Positions 35,518 through 45,314 are shown, counted from the stretch's first letter. The stretch: DNA of 53,522 bases from an uncultured Clostridia bacterium (GCA_949443285.1 CASSLW010000011.1:1-53522); one strand, 5' to 3'. The notes: generated by a model not told the origin, from the letters alone. Numbers and translations: made by a program.

Positions 35518-37128
35518 TTAAAAAATTCCTAATATTTCTCCATTGCTATCAATATCAATAGTCTCTGCCGCAGGTATTCTTGGAAGACCCGGCATAGTCA
35601 TTATTTTACCTGCTAAAACAACCACAAACTCAGCACCAGACTTCAGTATAACATCTCTAACAGTTATAGTAAAATCCTCTTTACACTCTAAGTTTTTTGC
35701 ATCATCTGAAAATGAATATTGTGTTTTAGCTATACAAACTGGTAGATTTCCATATCCTAATTTTTCTATTCTATCAATCTCTTTTATAGCTTCTTCAGAA
35801 TAGTTTACATCTTTTGCTCCATATACTTTTGATGCAACTTTGAAAATCTTTTCCTTTATAGTATCTGTATCTTCATACATATATTTAAATTCTTCTTTTT
35901 TATCAACTAATTCTACTAATTTTTCAGCTATATCTGTTGCTCCTTCGCCACCTTTGGCCCAGCCTTCTACTAAACTTAGTTGAACTTGTCTATCTTCAAG
36001 ATTTTGTCTAATTTCTTCTATATCTTCTTCACTATCATTTGCATATTTATTTAATGCAACTATAACATTTAGTCCAAATTTATTTTTTAAGTTGTCAATA
36101 TGTCTATATATATTTTCCATTCCGCCATGATATTTTATTGCTTTTACCGTAGCAACTATTACCACCGCATCTGGTTGTAATCCAGTTTTTCTGCATTTAA
36201 TATCTAAGAATTTTTCTGCTCCTAGGTCTGCTCCAAAACCTGCCTCTGTTATCACATAATCTGATAACTTTAAAGCTGTTCTTGTTGCAATTACACTATT
36301 ACATCCATGTGCTATGTTTGCAAATGGTCCACCATGGACAATTGCTGGTGTGTGTTCTAATGTTTGCACTAAATTTGGTTTTATTGCATCTTTTAAAAGT
36401 ACAGTCATAGCCCCAGCTGCATTCAATTGTTTAGCATAAATTGGCTTGTCTTCTTCATTATATCCAACAATTATATTTTCTAGTTTTTGTTTTAAATCTT
36501 GTAAATTTTCTGCCAAACACAATATTGCCATAATTTCAGAAGCAACACTTATATCAAATCCATCTTCTCTTGGAACTATTTTCTTTTCGCCTGATAATCC
36601 TGTTTCAACCTTTCTTAGTTGCCTATCATTTAAATCCACACATCTTTTCCAAGTTACTTTCTTAAATTTCAACTCATTTCCAAAATATATATGATTATCA
36701 ATTATACTTGCTAATAGGTTATTTGCAGAAGTTATTGCATGTATATCCCCTGTAAAATGAAGGTTTATCTCTTCCATTGGTGCTATTTGCACTTTTCCTC
36801 CGCCTGTTGCTCCACCTTTTATTCCAAAAACTGGCCCTAACGACGGCTCTCTCAGCGCTAAAATTGACTTTTTACCAATTTTTTGCAATCCGTCTGCTAT
36901 TGCAATCGAAATAGTAGTTTTTCCCTCTCCTAATGGTGTTGGTGTCATTGCTGTTACTAAAATTAATTTTCCATTTGGTTTGTTTTTATTTTTTTCAAAT
37001 ACTTCATTAGAAATTTTAGCTTTATATTTTCCATATAATTCTAAATCTTCTTCTGATATTCCTATCTTTTTTGCAATATTTTCTATTTTTTCTAATTTTG
37101 TATTTCTAGCTATTTCTATGTCAGTCAT
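35518..37128 (-). CDS. fhs: Formate-tetrahydrofolate ligase
   Basis: A 536-aa ATP-dependent enzyme that loads formate onto tetrahydrofolate, feeding one-carbon metabolism or the acetyl-CoA pathway. It has the P-loop TPLGEGKTT (about residues 59-67), REPSLGPVFGIKGGATGGG, and the folate-side HGGPFANIAHGCNS. Length is slightly below the usual 555 aa. The start at 37128 follows AGGGGGG; the longer frame is a repeat. It is the last gene of the asp23-to-fhs block. Confidence 0.95.
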   Translation of the reverse strand: MTDIEIARNTKLEKIENIAKKIGISEEDLELYGKYKAKISNEVFEKNKNKPNGKLILVTAMTPTPLGEGKTTISIAIADGLQKIGKKSILALREPSLGPVFGIKGGATGGGKVQIAPMEEINLHFTGDIHAITSANNLLASIIDNHIYFGNELKFKKVTWKRCVDLNDRQLRKVETGLSGEKKIVPREDGFDISVASEIMAILCLAENLQDLKQKLENIIVGYNEEDKPIYAKQLNAAGAMTVLLKDAIKPNLVQTLEHTPAIVHGGPFANIAHGCNSVIATRTALKLSDYVITEAGFGADLGAEKFLDIKCRKTGLQPDAVVIVATVKAIKYHGGMENIYRHIDNLKNKFGLNVIVALNKYANDSEEDIEEIRQNLEDRQVQLSLVEGWAKGGEGATDIAEKLVELVDKKEEFKYMYEDTDTIKEKIFKVASKVYGAKDVNYSEEAIKEIDRIEKLGYGNLPVCIAKTQYSFSDDAKNLECKEDFTITVRDVILKSGAEFVVVLAGKIMTMPGLPRIPAAETIDIDSNGEILGIF

Positions 37129-37150
37129 TTCAATTCGCCCCCTTTTTTGG

Positions 37151-37175
37151 ACTTTTTGGGACAGACCCAAAAAGT
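37151..37175 (-). repeat. Modular palindromic repeat, copy F (ACTTTTTGG arms, single unit)
   Basis: ACTTTTTGGG, loop ACAGA, CCCAAAAAGT: a 10-bp perfect hairpin carrying the GGGACAGACC core. It lies in the leader of fhs. Confidence 0.75.
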
Positions 37176-37183
37176 TTCAATTC

Positions 37184-37624
37184 TTATGCAATAATACCTG
37201 CAATAAATCCAATCAAAGCTCCAACGAAAACTTGTATTGGAGTATGACCTAGCACTTCTACCAATTTTTCAGATACTTGTACTCCTGATAATCCTGGTGT
37301 TTCAATTAATTTATTTAATAAAGTTGCTTGTTTTCCAGCAGCTCTTCTAACACCACAGGCATCATACATTACTACAAATGCTAAAATTAATGATATTGCA
37401 AATATTGGTGTATTTACTCCTTCATATTTTCCAACTAAAGTAGCTAGTCCTGTTACTACAGCTGAGTGTGAACTTGGCATTCCACCAGCTCCCATAATTC
37501 TTTTAAAATTAAATTTTTTTGTTGTTACTAAGTCATATATTAGTTTAAATAATTGTATTCCAAACCATAAGAAAAATGGTACATATATGTACTTATTTTG
37601 AACAAATCCTACTAAATCGTTCAT
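37184..37624 (-). CDS. Divergent PAP2 family protein (DUF212, YuiD-like)
   Basis: A 146-aa membrane protein with about four hydrophobic segments (YVPFFLWFGIQLFKLIYDLV; IFAISLILAFVVMYDACG; VFVGALIGFIAGIIA at the end). It has the family motif GGMPSSHSAVV (about residues 46-56) and DACGVRRAAGKQA, then GHTPIQV. These match the acid-phosphatase-like PAP2 site, but the true activity of DUF212 proteins is unknown. Confidence 0.85.
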   Translation of the reverse strand: MNDLVGFVQNKYIYVPFFLWFGIQLFKLIYDLVTTKKFNFKRIMGAGGMPSSHSAVVTGLATLVGKYEGVNTPIFAISLILAFVVMYDACGVRRAAGKQATLLNKLIETPGLSGVQVSEKLVEVLGHTPIQVFVGALIGFIAGIIA

Positions 37625-37680
37625 TTTTTCCCCTTTCTAATCTTCCTTTTAAGTATATTTTATTAACCTCGTAAAATGTT

Positions 37681-37896
37681 TTATGCTTCAAAGTTTTCTT
37701 CTGATATCTCTCCGTCTTTATTAACTAACATAGTTATTTTTTTCTCTGCTTCTTCTAACATTTTATTACAAGATTTAGAAATTTTTATTCCTTCTTCAAA
37801 TTTAGAAACAGAATCGTCTAAATTCAAATCACCTTTTTCTAATTCACTAACAATCTTTTCTAAAACTTCCATTTGTTCTTCAAAGTTTTTGCTCAT
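37681..37896 (-). CDS. xseB: Exodeoxyribonuclease VII small subunit
   Basis: A 71-aa helical protein: NFEEQMEVLEKIVSELEKGDLNLDDSVSKFEEGIKI is the standard XseB pattern. It partners XseA encoded 28 nt upstream. Confidence 0.93.
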   Translation of the reverse strand: MSKNFEEQMEVLEKIVSELEKGDLNLDDSVSKFEEGIKISKSCNKMLEEAEKKITMLVNKDGEISEENFEA

Positions 37897-37924
37897 TTTG
37901 TGCTCCCTTCATACTATTTTAGTT

Positions 37925-39118
37925 TTATAATATTACTGCTTGTTTTTTTCCGTCTGCAAACCTAATATCAACTAAATCATCTTTTTTTACATCATTTTTA
38001 CTTTTCACAATTTCGCCGTCTTTTTCTGTAATTGAATATCCTCTATACAGCGTCTTAAGTGGGCTAAGTGTATCTAGTTTTGCAATTATTTCCATATATC
38101 TTGATTTTTCTTTTTCTTGTATTGTTTTAATTTTGTTTTCTAACTGCTTTATATATAAATCTACTTTCAAATAATTGTCATTAATTTTTCTCAATGGCTC
38201 TCTAAACGCTGAACTTGCCATACATTTTTCATAACGCAATTTCATTAATTCTACTTTTTTTACTAATGCCATTTTTAGTCTATCTTGATAACTATAAATC
38301 TTCCTTTGAACTTCATACACATCTGGTACAGCTAATTCTGCTGCAGCTGATGGTGTTGGAGCTCTTAAATCTGCTACAAAGTCTGCAATTGTAAAGTCTG
38401 TTTCATGTCCTACTGCCGATATTACTGGTATTTTAGATTTATATATGCTATGTGCAACAATCTCTTCGTTAAATGGCCATAGGTCTTCTAATGAGCCTCC
38501 ACCTCTTGCTATAATTAGAACATCTGCCAAGTTGTTTTCATTCATAAAATCTATACCTTCTGCAATTTTCTGTGCAGCCCCTTCGCCTTGTACTGGTACA
38601 GGCAAAAGTCTAATATGTACATTTGGATTTCTTCTCGTTGACACATTTATTATGTCTTTTATTACAGATCCTGTTTGTGATGTTAAAACCCCTACTACTT
38701 TTGGTGCCATAGGAATTTTTTGCTTATGTATTTCGTCAAAAAGTCCTTGTTCTTCAAGTCTTGCTTTTAATTCCTGATATTTTGTGTATAAATCTCCAAG
38801 TCCATCCTCTTCCATTGTTCTTGCATAGATTTGATAAACTCCGTCTCTTTCAAATACAGATACCCCGCCCAAAATCATAACTTTCATACCGTCTTTTGGC
38901 ATGAAAGTTAGTTTTTGTGCATAGGTTTTGAACATTATACATTTTATTAGCGAATTTTCATCTTTTAATGTAAAATACATATGTCCTGTATAATGGTTTT
39001 TAAAATTTGATATTTCGCCTTTTATTAATATGTTGTTTAAATTTTCGTCGTCTGCTATTTTATCTTTTATATATCGATTTAAATCAGAAACTGTTATTGC
39101 TAAATTTGCATATTTCAT
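37925..39118 (-). CDS. xseA: Exodeoxyribonuclease VII large subunit
   Basis: A 397-aa nuclease subunit. Domains: OB fold (about residues 1-100; ISVSDLNRYIKD-type start and IKGEISNFKNHYTGHMYF), catalytic domain (about 130-310; VGVLTSQTGSVIKDI, ARGGGSLEDLWPFN, SAVGHETDFTIADF) and a coiled coil to the end. It degrades single-stranded DNA from both ends. It overlaps closely with nusB upstream (2-nt gap). Confidence 0.95.
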   Translation of the reverse strand: MKYANLAITVSDLNRYIKDKIADDENLNNILIKGEISNFKNHYTGHMYFTLKDENSLIKCIMFKTYAQKLTFMPKDGMKVMILGGVSVFERDGVYQIYARTMEEDGLGDLYTKYQELKARLEEQGLFDEIHKQKIPMAPKVVGVLTSQTGSVIKDIINVSTRRNPNVHIRLLPVPVQGEGAAQKIAEGIDFMNENNLADVLIIARGGGSLEDLWPFNEEIVAHSIYKSKIPVISAVGHETDFTIADFVADLRAPTPSAAAELAVPDVYEVQRKIYSYQDRLKMALVKKVELMKLRYEKCMASSAFREPLRKINDNYLKVDLYIKQLENKIKTIQEKEKSRYMEIIAKLDTLSPLKTLYRGYSITEKDGEIVKSKNDVKKDDLVDIRFADGKKQAVIL

Positions 39119-39120
39119 TT

Positions 39121-39534
39121 TTAATCTTCCTTTTGTTCTTTTACAACACTTGCCAATATTCCATTAACGAAGTTTTTTGAATTATCTTCTCCATACTTTT
39201 TAGCTAGTTCAACTGCTTCATTTATAACTACTTTAAATGGTATGTCTTTGTATTTTATTTCATATATAGCAAGTTTTAATATTGATAAATCCATTTTAGA
39301 AATTCTTTCTATTTTCCAGTCAGATTTCAAGTTTTTTTCTATATTCTTAATTATTTCATCTTTATTTTTTTCAATTCCTAAAATTGCATCTTTTATGTAT
39401 TCTATTGCATCTTTGCTTTTTATATTGTTGCTTTCTATATATAGTTCTACTTGTTCTTCTAGATTTTCTTGTTTTTGTATTTCTAAACTATATATTAGTT
39501 TAAATGCTTGCTCTCTTATTTCTGAACGATTCAT
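39121..39534 (-). CDS. nusB: Transcription antitermination factor NusB
   Basis: A 137-aa all-helical RNA-binding protein; typical start ([18 protein letters not shown]) and end ([26 protein letters not shown]). It acts in rRNA antitermination. In the block asp23-amaP-DUF2273-nusB-xseA-xseB the order is standard for clostridia. Confidence 0.95.
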   Translation of the reverse strand: MNRSEIREQAFKLIYSLEIQKQENLEEQVELYIESNNIKSKDAIEYIKDAILGIEKNKDEIIKNIEKNLKSDWKIERISKMDLSILKLAIYEIKYKDIPFKVVINEAVELAKKYGEDNSKNFVNGILASVVKEQKED

Positions 39535-39558
39535 TTTATTCCCCTTCTATATTTAAAT

Positions 39559-39762
39559 CTACATCTTGTCGATAAAATTTTTCAATTTTGTTTTTACAAA
39601 GTCTTTATTGTTTTGTACATAATTTCCAACAAATGCTCCTAAAATTAGTACAACAATTGCTAGTATTAAATCGTGTAATCTAGTTATAAGTATTAGTGTT
39701 GCAATTATAACTCCAATAATTGCTCCTTTATATTGATTCCAGAATTCTTTAAATCCACCCAT
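39559..39762 (-). CDS. DUF2273 small membrane protein
   Basis: A 67-aa protein with two hydrophobic segments (GAIIGVIIATLILI and DLILAIVVLILGAFVGNYV) and the family start GGFKEFWNQYKG. DUF2273 proteins accompany Asp23 and AmaP and probably belong to the same membrane-associated envelope-stress complex. Confidence 0.88.
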   Translation of the reverse strand: MGGFKEFWNQYKGAIIGVIIATLILITRLHDLILAIVVLILGAFVGNYVQNNKDFVKTKLKNFIDKM

Positions 39763-39800
39763 TTTATCATGTTCCTTTCTATTTCAACTTTATAAAAGTT

Positions 39801-40358
39801 TTATGCTTCTTCTTGTTTTGGTTTTGTTGCAACTTTTTTTACTGTAATATTTACTTCTTCTACATCTAAATCAGTTGCCATTTTTATTTTTTCTTTTATT
39901 TTAGCTTGAAGATTTGCTGATAAGTCTTTTATTATTGCATCTGATGTTACTATTAAATTAACAAATACTTTTACATTATTTTCTCTATCTAATTCCACTC
40001 TTGTTATTACATCTTCTGTACTTTGGAAGTTCAAAGCTACTGAGTTTACTAGGTTTTCGATTGTTTCTTTTGATATCATTAATTTTCCACTTTCGTTTTT
40101 TAGTAGAACTCCTTGTCTTTCTTTTATTTGTGCTTTTGATGTTGAATCAAAGAATATGCATCTAATTGAAAGTAAAATAAATACAACACTTACTCCCAAT
40201 AGTATTTTGCTTGATACTTCTCCTGCTATAATTTGATTTACTATTCCACCTACTAGTGATGCGTCTAACCATCCAAATACTAATAGGCATAATATTATTG
40301 ATAAAATCAATATAATGTTTGAATATATAATTAGTGTAAGTTTTTCTAAAATTTTCAT
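39801..40358 (-). CDS. amaP: Alkaline shock response membrane anchor protein AmaP
   Basis: A 185-aa protein with two N-terminal membrane spans (residues about 8-28 and 52-66) and an Asp23-like cytoplasmic domain (VNSVALNFQSTEDVITRVELD, then VFVNLIVTSDAIIKDL). It anchors Asp23 at the membrane. The tail KPKQEEA is charged. Confidence 0.88.
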   Translation of the reverse strand: MKILEKLTLIIYSNIILILSIILCLLVFGWLDASLVGGIVNQIIAGEVSSKILLGVSVVFILLSIRCIFFDSTSKAQIKERQGVLLKNESGKLMISKETIENLVNSVALNFQSTEDVITRVELDRENNVKVFVNLIVTSDAIIKDLSANLQAKIKEKIKMATDLDVEEVNITVKKVATKPKQEEA

Positions 40359-40412
40359 TTCTTTTTTTCTCCTTTTCGTGTTTCTTTTATTATTTTATTT
40401 TTTGTTTACATC

Positions 40413-40862
40413 TTAGTTTTCGTTGTTTTCGCTTTCTTCACTTTCTTCTTGTTTTTCAGTTTTTACAACATCTGTATTAACCCCTTGAACATGTACATTT
40501 ACTTCTTCTACTTTTAAACCAGTCATACTCTCTACTGCCTTTTTTACTCTTGTTTGAATTTCAAATGCTACATCTGGTATTCTTGTTCCATATTCTACTA
40601 TGATATTTACATCTATTTTTGCGTCTTTATCTGCTACATCTACTTTTATTCCTTTTGCTAGGTTTTTCTTTCCGCTTAGTACTTCGCTTATTCCACCTGC
40701 AAATCCACCTGACATCCCTGCTACTCCAGGTACTTCTGATACCGCTACTCCTGCTATTACTGCTACTACGTCATCAGATATTTTTATTCCATTGTCTTCT
40801 TCTGTTGTTGCTATTTCGTTTTCTAATTCTACAATCTCTTCGTTTTTATTCTCTTCATTCAT
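40413..40862 (-). CDS. Asp23/Gls24 family envelope stress response protein
   Basis: A 149-aa protein. The Asp23 domain (residues about 25-125) has ISDDVVAVIAGVAVSEVPGV, then GIKVDVADKDAKIDVNIIVEYG and VNVHVQGV. Both ends are acidic and low-complexity. It begins the operon that runs to fhs. Confidence 0.92.
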   Translation of the reverse strand: MNEENKNEEIVELENEIATTEEDNGIKISDDVVAVIAGVAVSEVPGVAGMSGGFAGGISEVLSGKKNLAKGIKVDVADKDAKIDVNIIVEYGTRIPDVAFEIQTRVKKAVESMTGLKVEEVNVHVQGVNTDVVKTEKQEESEESENNEN

Positions 40863-40893
40863 TTTCTATTCCTCCTTCTAAGTTTCTCTTTAT

Positions 40894-40936
40894 AAAAAAA
40901 GATATACTTATTTTTCTCGTTATAAGTATATCAATT
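40894..40936 (-). terminator. Terminator after the Orn/Lys decarboxylase
   Basis: GATATACTTA and TAAGTATATC form a 10-bp stem (40901-40932), followed on the minus strand by TTTTTTTAT. Confidence 0.85.
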
Positions 40937-40972
40937 TTTTCCTTTTTTTACAACTATTTTCTCAAAAAATTA

Positions 40973-42383
40973 TTAATCTGTCACAATTATATTTGGAAAA
41001 TTTCCAGAAGATGTACGCACTTCTATATTTGAAGCTTCAAATTCTAATAATTTATCAATTACAGCCTCATCAAAAATCTCCCCTGGGGTAATTAATGGAA
41101 CACCTGGTGGATAAACCCAAACATACTCTTTAGAAATTTTACCTTTAGCTTCTTTTATATTAATAACTTTTGAACTTTCAGAAAATATTGCTTCATTTAT
41201 ACCTTTAGCTTTATTTGGAATTTCAAATATATATTTTGTTTTTTTATTATCTTGAAAAGCAATTTCTCTATCTATCTCTTTCAACGCAGTAATTAATCTT
41301 TCAAAATTTTCTTCACTATCGCAAATACTTGTCATTGCAATAATATAATTTATAGAGCTCATTTCCACTTCAATTTTATATTTTTTTCTTAAAACTTCAG
41401 CCAATTCTTTTCCTGTAATATTTGTGTTTTTAGTTATTACAACGATTTTTCCTTTGTCATATGGAAGGTTTTCTGCCACAATATTTCCTAGAATTTTTAG
41501 TTTTCCTAAGTTTTTGGTATCGTCATAAAACTTTTTCAGGTTTTTACTATATTTTTCAAATAACTCTTTTCCTTGATTTTCTAATATGTTCAAGCATTCT
41601 TGAATTGAGGACATCAATATATATGAAGGACTGCTTGTTTCAAATATTGCTAATTGAGTTTCTATTTTATTTTCGCTTACAAGTTCGCCATTTATGTGCA
41701 TAATTGCTGTTTGTGTTAAAGCTGGTAATGTCTTATGCAAACTTTGAATTACAATGTCTGCGCCTGAGTTCAATGCTTCATGTTGTTTTAGATTTTCATC
41801 AAAATTAAGGTGTGCACCATGTGCTTCATCTACTAATACTGGTATTGAATATTTATGTGCTATTCTTGTTATTTCTTTTATGTTGCTAATTACACCTTCA
41901 TATGTTGGAGATGTTATTACAATAAGCTTTATATCTTGGTTTTGTTCTATTTTATTTTGCACTTCTTCTACTGATATTTCTTCTTCAATTCCATATTCAT
42001 TTATATTTGGTTTTAAATAAATTGGCTCTAAAAAGTTTAGTTCAATTGCATTATACACAGATTTATGACAATTTCTAGCAACTAGTATTTTGTCTCCGTG
42101 GTTTTACTACTGCTCTTATTCCTGCTAGAAGTCCACAGGTACTACCATTTACAAGTATAAAACTTTTTTGGCCTGTCCCAAAAAGTCTTTTTGCCTTTTC
42201 CTCAATTTCTTTTATTATTCCTTGTGGGTTATGTAGGTCGTCAAATCCGTCTATTTCTGTTATATCAATGTTATATGGAAGTTTATTTCCTAACATTTTT
42301 ATGTTTCTTTTATGTCCTGGCATATGCATTGGACAATAGTTTTGGTTATTATAATTTTCTAATTTATTATATAAATCTTCCAT
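40973..42383 (-). CDS. Orn/Lys/Arg decarboxylase, fold type I, read through a +1 CGG site
   Basis: A PLP enzyme of the short (YaaO/SpeA-like) class, 469 aa once joined. N-terminal part: MHMPGHKRN, then EAQ-type LFGTGQKSFILVNGSTCG. After the break: ILVARNCHKS, LVDEAHGAHLNF and the PLP-binding lysine in QSLHKTLPALTQ. The frame breaks at CGG 42096-42098; frame 0 stops after six more codons. Dropping C gives VVKP-G-DKILVARN, with Gly96 in the PGDxxLV motif that is strongly conserved in the family. The substrate (Lys, Orn or Arg) is not certain. Confidence 0.9.
42096..42098 (-). other. CGG +1 frameshift site in the Orn/Lys decarboxylase (Gly96)
   Basis: Minus strand reads AAA CCA CGG AGA CAA; skipping C gives AAA CCA GGA GAC AAA (KPGDK). 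Confidence 0.85.
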
Positions 42384-42404
42384 TTTTCTTTCCCTTTCTT
42401 GCTT

Positions 42405-43793
42405 TTAGCAAGTTGCTAACATTTCGTCTTCTTCCATTGCTTCTGCTATTTTTACCATAATTGCACATTCAATTCTTTTTTTGAACAGTTTGCAACCATA
42501 TTCGTATACATTATTTATGCTACCTGTTGCGTGGTATGCATTTGCTGAACATCCACCACTACAATATAGTTTTGCCCAACAGTCTTTACATTCTTTTCTT
42601 GAATATGCATTACATAGTTTAAATTCGTCTCTTATTTTTGTGTTTGTTACTCCGTCTTTAACATTTCCCATTAGGAATTTTTTGTCTCCTACAAATTGAT
42701 GGCATGGGTAGAAGTCTCCTGATGGTGTTACTGCTAAGTATTCTGTTCCTGAACCACATCCTGTTATTCTTTTATAGATACATGGTCCTGCTGATAGGTC
42801 TATCATATAGTGATAGAATGTAAATGGATTTCCTTGTTTTTTTCTTTTTATCATTTCTTTTGCTAGTATTTCATATTGTTCGTAGATTTTATCCAGGTCT
42901 TCTTCTTTTAGTCCATATTCTGCGTCTGGACTTGATACTACTGGTTCCATTGATAGTTCTGTAAATCCTAAGTCTGCCATATGGAATATGTCGTTTGTGA
43001 AGTCTAAGTTATTTCTTGTAAAAGTCCCTCTCATGTAGTATTCTTTGTTTCCTCTTTTTTCTACAAAGTTTTTGAATTTTGGAACTATTATGTCATAGCT
43101 TCCGTCTCCATTTAGTTTTTTTCTTAACCTGTCATGAACTTCTTTTCTTCCGTCAAGACTTAATACTACATTGTTCATTTCTTTGTTTAAGAAATCAATT
43201 ACATCATCATCTAAAAGCATTCCATTTGTTGTTAGTGTAAATCTGAAGTTTTTACCAACTTCTTTTTCTATGCTTCTTGCATATTCTACTAGTTGTTTTA
43301 CAACATCAAAGTTTACAAGTGGCTCTCCACCAAAGAAGTCTACTTCTAAGTTTTTTCTTGTTCCTGAATTTTTTACTAAGAAATCTAATGCTTGTTTACC
43401 AACTTCAAAACTCATTAAAGCATCTTCTCCGTGATATTTTCCTTGTCCTGCAAAACAGTATTCACAGTTTAGGTTGCATGTGTGCGCTATATGTAAACAT
43501 AGTGCTTTTACTACTGTGTCTCTTTTCTTCAGGTCTAAGTTTTTGTTCTCGAAGATGTCTTTTGTGAATAGTTTTCCTTCTTGTTTTAGGTTTTCTATTT
43601 CTTCAAATGTTTCTTCTATGTCTTTTTCCGTTATCTCTTCGTATTTTGCTTGCATTTCTTGTTTTATTTCTTCTTTGCTTTTTGTTTCATATAATTCAAT
43701 TATATCATAGCTTAGATCGTCTACACAGTGCACTGCTCCACTGTATGTGTCTAGTACTATGTTAAATCCATTTAATTTGTATTGGTGTATCAT
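42405..43793 (-). CDS. SCIFF radical-SAM maturase (thioether-forming)
   Basis: A 462-aa radical-SAM enzyme with a SPASM domain. It has an N-terminal RRE-like peptide-binding region (VLDTYSGAVHCVDDLSYDII), the cluster motif CNLNCEYC (about residues 109-116), and C-terminal auxiliary-cluster cysteines (ITGCGSGTEYLAV, YPCHQF, CKDCWAKLYCSGGC). The family makes cysteine-to-threonine thioether links in the SCIFF peptide, which is encoded just upstream at 43890-44036. Length and motifs match the conserved clostridial maturases (CteB/Tte1186 type). Confidence 0.92.
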   Translation of the reverse strand: MIHQYKLNGFNIVLDTYSGAVHCVDDLSYDIIELYETKSKEEIKQEMQAKYEEITEKDIEETFEEIENLKQEGKLFTKDIFENKNLDLKKRDTVVKALCLHIAHTCNLNCEYCFAGQGKYHGEDALMSFEVGKQALDFLVKNSGTRKNLEVDFFGGEPLVNFDVVKQLVEYARSIEKEVGKNFRFTLTTNGMLLDDDVIDFLNKEMNNVVLSLDGRKEVHDRLRKKLNGDGSYDIIVPKFKNFVEKRGNKEYYMRGTFTRNNLDFTNDIFHMADLGFTELSMEPVVSSPDAEYGLKEEDLDKIYEQYEILAKEMIKRKKQGNPFTFYHYMIDLSAGPCIYKRITGCGSGTEYLAVTPSGDFYPCHQFVGDKKFLMGNVKDGVTNTKIRDEFKLCNAYSRKECKDCWAKLYCSGGCSANAYHATGSINNVYEYGCKLFKKRIECAIMVKIAEAMEEDEMLATC

Positions 43794-43832
43794 ATTTATT
43801 TCTCCTTGTTTTTTACGATAATTTTCAAAATA

Positions 43833-43871
43833 AATTGCCGTTCCAAATTGTTTATTTGGCGCCCGGCAATT
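43833..43871 (-). promoter_or_regulatory. Hairpin between SCIFF and its maturase
   Basis: AATTGCCG and CGGCAATT close a structure with an inner CCAAAT / ATTTGG stem. It lies between the two cistrons and has only a weak T run, so it may act as an attenuator or RNA-processing site that keeps peptide mRNA above maturase mRNA. Confidence 0.55.
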
Positions 43872-43889
43872 CTTTTGTTTTTTATTTAA

Positions 43890-44036
43890 TTATTTGTTTG
43901 CGTTTTCGCATTTTTGGTTTGCTACTCCACATGATGTTTTGCATGCTGATTGGCATGATGTTTGGCATTCTCCGCATCCACCGTTTTTTTCGCTTTCTTC
44001 TAGGTTTCTTGTTTTTATTGTTACTATTCTTTTCAT
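43890..44036 (-). CDS. SCIFF ribosomally made peptide precursor (six cysteines in about 45 residues)
   Basis: A 48-aa peptide. The leader MKRIVTIKTRNLEESEK is followed by a core with six cysteines in the pattern GGCGECQTSCQSACKTSCGV then QKC. This is the SCIFF family, found almost throughout the Clostridia, whose product is cross-linked by the adjacent radical-SAM enzyme. CCTCCT on the plus strand (44046-44051) gives AGGAGG about 9 nt before the ATG. The biological role of SCIFF is still unknown. Confidence 0.93.
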   Translation of the reverse strand: MKRIVTIKTRNLEESEKNGGCGECQTSCQSACKTSCGVANQKCENANK

Positions 44037-44132
44037 TTTTTGTTTCCTCCTACTTTTTCATTGCTTTTTCTATTTTACCATGAATTTGTAAGACTGTCAA
44101 TTGTTGTCTAATATTTTCCTACTGTCTCCCTT

Positions 44133-45306
44133 TTATTCTGATACTAGCATAAAGTCTTTACCTTGTGACTTAAGTTTTATACCAGATTTTAGATGAACTA
44201 GAGGGCGCACCCCGTAGTTGATATTGTGATAGCTGTTGTGGCTCACGCCGCCGCTGTAGTGTACATTCATCTCGCTGTCACTGTCACGGGCAGACGGAGA
44301 AGCCAGCCAATATCCGTAGCAATTATTGTATCCACTCGTGTGTGGGTAATATAGCGTGTCTTTGTAGCCAGGTGTACTTGACATACTTACATTAGTTGTT
44401 GTTAGTGGTGTTTCCGCTGTGTGTTCTGTTGTTCCTACATAATATCCTGTACTACTTGTATTTGTATATAGCTTATTGCTTGGATACTTTTTATTCCAAC
44501 TTGCTGTGTACATTTCTAACGTTGGTCCACCTATTACATTATTTTCATCAACCCATCTTGTATCTCTAAATGTATCCCATTTACTTGCATCCAATAAACA
44601 TGCTGTCATTTTATAATTAGGATAACTTGGGTTTGTAAATTTTGATAATTCATTTAACATAAACCTACTTGCTATTGCTGTGTCTATACTTATTACTTTA
44701 AAGTCACTACTATTATTCCAATAAATATTATAATTTCCATTGTCTGTAAATCCTAAACTTGCTTTTTGGCTTGCCAATTTACTTACTGGCACATAGTCAC
44801 TTGCTATTAAGTATATATCATTTCCCTCTGCATAAAATACTTTCCACTCTACATCTAAATTAACTTGATTTCCTTCTGCATCTGTTACTTTTAATGTATT
44901 TCCATAATTTAATACTTTTCCTTCTGTTACTTTTTTAAATGTATCTGGGTTTGTTGCTATATCTCCTGCTTCTATTGATTCTGCAAGTTCTACATTTCCA
45001 TCTGCATCTATTGTAAATATCTTTCCGTCAAGCGTTACAGTTATTGGAAATGCATCTCCTTCTACTGTTGCTTCTGGTATATGTGCTGATATATTAGATT
45101 TTAATGTATCAACATCTAGTGTTCCATTTTCTCCATAACTTCCCATTACTTCTATTTGTATTCTTTCTTTTGCACTTGCATTTTCTGTATTTTTCTTTGC
45201 TGTTACTGCTTTTGTTAATATTCCATTATCTCCTGTTAATGTTGCAATTGCTACTCCTGCAAGTATTAGAAGTACAATTATTGTTATTACTAGTGCTATT
45301 AAATTT
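44133..45306 (-). pseudogene. Pilin-like N-terminus fused to a lectin-like domain; no start codon
   Basis: Reading from 45306 the frame gives NLIALVITIIVLLILAGVAI, the hydrophobic helix of type IV pilin-like proteins, then TGDNGILTKAV. But an in-frame stop lies just before it and no start codon or prepilin leader (usually K-G-I/F-T/S) is present; the first ATG is at 45146. The C-terminal third (YWLASPSARD, then NINYGVRPLVHL) resembles the lectin-like/DUF6273 domains common in gut clostridia. About 80 bases coding for it (44221-44300) are 54 percent G+C, far above the surroundings. I infer a truncated or cassette-derived gene. Confidence 0.6.
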
Positions 45307-45314
45307 TATACTAC

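Noticed and set aside
42162..42185. ACTTTTTTGG...CCCAAAAAGT inside the Orn/Lys decarboxylase as another palindromic repeat
   Set aside because: It resembles copy F, but it encodes normal family sequence (FGTGQKSFILVNGS), so it is probably coincidence.
44133..45306. A complete diversity-generating retroelement
   Set aside because: No reverse transcriptase, accessory gene or template repeat was found in the window; only the variable-region-like composition is seen.
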